A stretch of DNA of 5,986 bases, taken from positions 1-5,986 of the forward strand of contig JBOFGX010000400.1 in assembly GCA_051649345.1 (NCBI GenBank), in the 5' to 3' direction. The DNA is from Leadbetterella sp051649345 (lineage in GTDB: Bacteria > Bacteroidota > Bacteroidia > Cytophagales > Spirosomataceae). Within the stretch, counting starts at the first letter, position 1. Each line of letters begins with the position of its first letter. A model generated the notes under the pieces. That model saw only the letters and a list, made by a program, of their open reading frames with translations. It did not search any database and was not told the origin of the DNA. The position numbers were made by a program, and so were the translations under genes. Below, in pieces: positions 4,267-5,986 of the stretch.

Positions 4267-5986
4267 TTAAACGACCACGTTTACAATTCGTTTTGGAACT
4301 ACTATGATTTTTTTCAATTCTTTGCCCTCCATCCAACGAATCACTTGCTCATTGGACAATACTTCTTTTTCTATTTCTTCTTTACTCGCAGAAGCAGAGA
4401 ATGTTAAATTGACTCTTACCTTACCGTTTATCTGTACGGGATATTCAAAACTATCTTCAACTAAATACGCAGAGTTAAATGTTGGAAATGGAACTTTGGT
4501 AATGGTGCTAGCATTTGGATGTAGCTGTGACCACAATTCTTCGGTAATATGCGGTGCATAAGGAGCTAAAATGACCATAAGATCACTTAGAATCTCTTTT
4601 TTTGAACATTTCAAATCAGAAAGCTCATTTACACATATCATAAACGTACTAACGGATGTATTGAACGAAAAGTTCTCAATATCTTCTTCTACCTTTTTGA
4701 TAGCTTTATGTAAAGATTTTAGCTCTTCTGGTGTAGCTTTCTCCTCTGTAATAATCCATTTTTCGTTTTGATCATAAAACAACCGCCAAAGCTTTCGCAA
4801 AAATCGATAAGTACCTTCTATAGAACGAGTATCCCAAGGTTTACTTTCTGTCAATGGTCCTAAGAACATTTCGTATAAACGAAGTGTATCGGCACCATAC
4901 TTTTCTACAAGCGTATCTGGATTGACTACGTTAAACTTAGATTTTGACATTTTTTCTACCTCATGACCACAATGATAAACACCGTTTTCAAGAATAAATT
5001 CTGCATCTGGACCTACATCCAGGCGTGAATTTTTGAATTTTTCAATATCTAAGACGTCATTTTCTACAATATTTACATCCACATGTAATTTTACAGTTTC
5101 GTATTGAGAAATCAAGCCTTTCGATACAAATGTAGGCTTAGGAGCGTCTTTTAATCTATATACAAAGTTTGATCTCCCTTGAATCATACCTTGATTGATG
5201 AGTTTTTTGGCGTATTCGTCTTCGGGTACATGACCTAGATCAAACAATATTTTATTCCAAAATCTACTGTACAAAAGGTGACCTGTGGCATGTTCTGTGC
5301 CTCCAACATAGAGGTCTACATTTTTCCAATAGTTGACGGCTTCGGTAGAAACAAATGCATCTGAATTTTGGCTATCCATATATCGAAACCAATACCAGCT
5401 ACTCCCTGCCCAACCTGGCATCGTACTCATTTCAATAGGGTAGGAGTTCGTTTCGCCTTTGGGCAAATACGTCCAGTTTTTGGCCCTTCCCAAAGGAGGC
5501 TCTCCGGTTGAGGTAGGTTGGTATAGATCTATTTCAGGCAACACTAAAGGCAAATCGGCTGGATCAATTAAATAAGGAATGTCTTTGCCTTGCTCCGATT
5601 TTTTAAAATACACAGGAACTGGCTCTCCCCAATATCTTTGACGGGCAAAAACACTGTCTCTTAACCTAAAATTTACTTTTAGTTTTCCTATTTTACGATC
5701 TAAAAGTTCTTTTCCTAATACATCCAAGGCGGCTTGATATGTTAAGCCGTTAATCATTCCAGAATTGATGTATTTGCCTTCTTTGGTAGGGTCAGCTGCT
5801 GTCAGTGTATCGCATTGGGCATCCAAAATTGGGATGATGGGTAAATTAAATGCAGTCGCGAAATTCCAATCTCTTTGATCTCCTGATGGTACACCCATGA
5901 CAGCTCCCGTTCCATAACCGGCTAAAACATAATCCGCTATAAATATGGGAATTTTTTCGTCATTGAATGGGTTGAGGCAATACGAT
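4267..5986 (-). CDS. leuS: leucyl-tRNA synthetase, C-terminal part (N-terminus outside window)
   Basis: LeuRS charges tRNA-Leu with leucine in the cytoplasm. The frame stays open to the window edge, so 572 codons are visible and the start and HIGH motif lie beyond position 5986; a methionine at 5896-5898 is internal. Reading from the edge: the end of the CP1 editing domain (IADYVLAGYGTGAVMGVPSGDQRDW, broken here as IADYVLAGYG then TGAVMGVPSGDQRDW, the second Asp of DQRD matching the one that holds the amino acid for editing), catalytic-core pieces (RQRYWGEPVPV, GSSWYWFRYM, GGTEHATGHLLYSRFW), the KMSKS loop intact at 4939-4953, the anticodon-binding helical domain (about 4400-4860), and the small C-terminal domain ending in IIVVPKRIVNVVV. 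Comparison with E. coli LeuRS supports each of these. The C-terminus looks complete and unbroken. It is the first visible gene of a minus-strand operon and is followed after seven bases by the TlpA-like gene. The promoter is outside the window. Confidence 0.98.
   Translation of the reverse strand, partial: SYCLNPFNDEKIPIFIADYVLAGYGTGAVMGVPSGDQRDWNFATAFNLPIIPILDAQCDTLTAADPTKEGKYINSGMINGLTYQAALDVLGKELLDRKIGKLKVNFRLRDSVFARQRYWGEPVPVYFKKSEQGKDIPYLIDPADLPLVLPEIDLYQPTSTGEPPLGRAKNWTYLPKGETNSYPIEMSTMPGWAGSSWYWFRYMDSQNSDAFVSTEAVNYWKNVDLYVGGTEHATGHLLYSRFWNKILFDLGHVPEDEYAKKLINQGMIQGRSNFVYRLKDAPKPTFVSKGLISQYETVKLHVDVNIVENDVLDIEKFKNSRLDVGPDAEFILENGVYHCGHEVEKMSKSKFNVVNPDTLVEKYGADTLRLYEMFLGPLTESKPWDTRSIEGTYRFLRKLWRLFYDQNEKWIITEEKATPEELKSLHKAIKKVEEDIENFSFNTSVSTFMICVNELSDLKCSKKEILSDLMVILAPYAPHITEELWSQLHPNASTITKVPFPTFNSAYLVEDSFEYPVQINGKVRVNLTFSASASKEEIEKEVLSNEQVIRWMEGKELKKIIVVPKRIVNVVV

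Noticed and set aside
4304..4771. Plus-strand open frames antisense to leuS
   Set aside because: Shadows of the LeuRS C-terminal coding sequence, which is continuous and well conserved.
5884..5898. Gly in AVMGVP and the internal ATG of leuS as a possible truncated stand-alone gene or altered editing site
   Set aside because: The frame continues upstream with good LeuRS sequence (IPIFIADYVLAGYG), so the gene is only cut by the window edge; Ala/Gly variation at this place is common among LeuRS as far as I recall.
1..5986. Defence island, mobile element, CRISPR or RNA gene
   Set aside because: No transposase, integrase, repeat array, tRNA or rRNA pattern, and no long gene-free region; all space over 110 bases is occupied by recognisable coding sequence.

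Overview
The window looks like an ordinary chromosomal stretch from a member of the Bacteroidota, probably Cytophagia/Sphingobacteriia-like; the exact lineage cannot be fixed from this sequence. The evidence is the low GC content, a DUF4834-type small membrane protein ending in the motif YVDYEEVKD, a Bacteroidota-style PurN (GGKGMYG loop), a LeuRS with the VPSGDQRDW signature, exported TlpA-like thioredoxins, a TAnnTTTG promoter element upstream of purN, and little sign of Shine-Dalgarno sequences.

Layout. Plus strand, left half: a UbiA-superfamily prenyltransferase resembling digeranylgeranylglyceryl-phosphate synthases (7-852); a two-helix membrane protein with a PH-like soluble tail and no known function (960-1496); and purN, glycinamide ribonucleotide formyltransferase (1572-2135). 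Minus strand, right half, read from right to left: the C-terminal 572 codons of leuS (4267-5986, truncated by the window edge), an exported TlpA-like protein with a large unassigned N-terminal region (3009-4259), a membrane-anchored thioredoxin-fold protein (2394-2993), and the DUF4834 protein (2140-2385). Gaps in this minus-strand group are 7, 15 and 8 bases, so it is very probably one operon transcribed from outside the window. It meets purN tail to tail with only four bases between the two stop codons.

How the genes fit together. LeuRS (translation) and PurN (purine synthesis) are housekeeping enzymes. The two thioredoxin-fold genes are tandem paralogues: about half of the aligned C-terminal residues are identical, and both keep WASWCGPCRA and IPRYMI. 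One has a signal peptide plus a helical domain, the other a short membrane anchor, so both probably act on disulfides in the periplasm. The prenyltransferase is an integral membrane enzyme that would draw on polyprenyl diphosphates.

I see no CRISPR array, transposon, integrase, tRNA, rRNA, phage gene, toxin-antitoxin pair or defence system. No clearly new multi-gene system is present. The points most worth following up are the linked pair of divergent thioredoxin paralogues behind leuS and the archaeal-lipid-like prenyltransferase.
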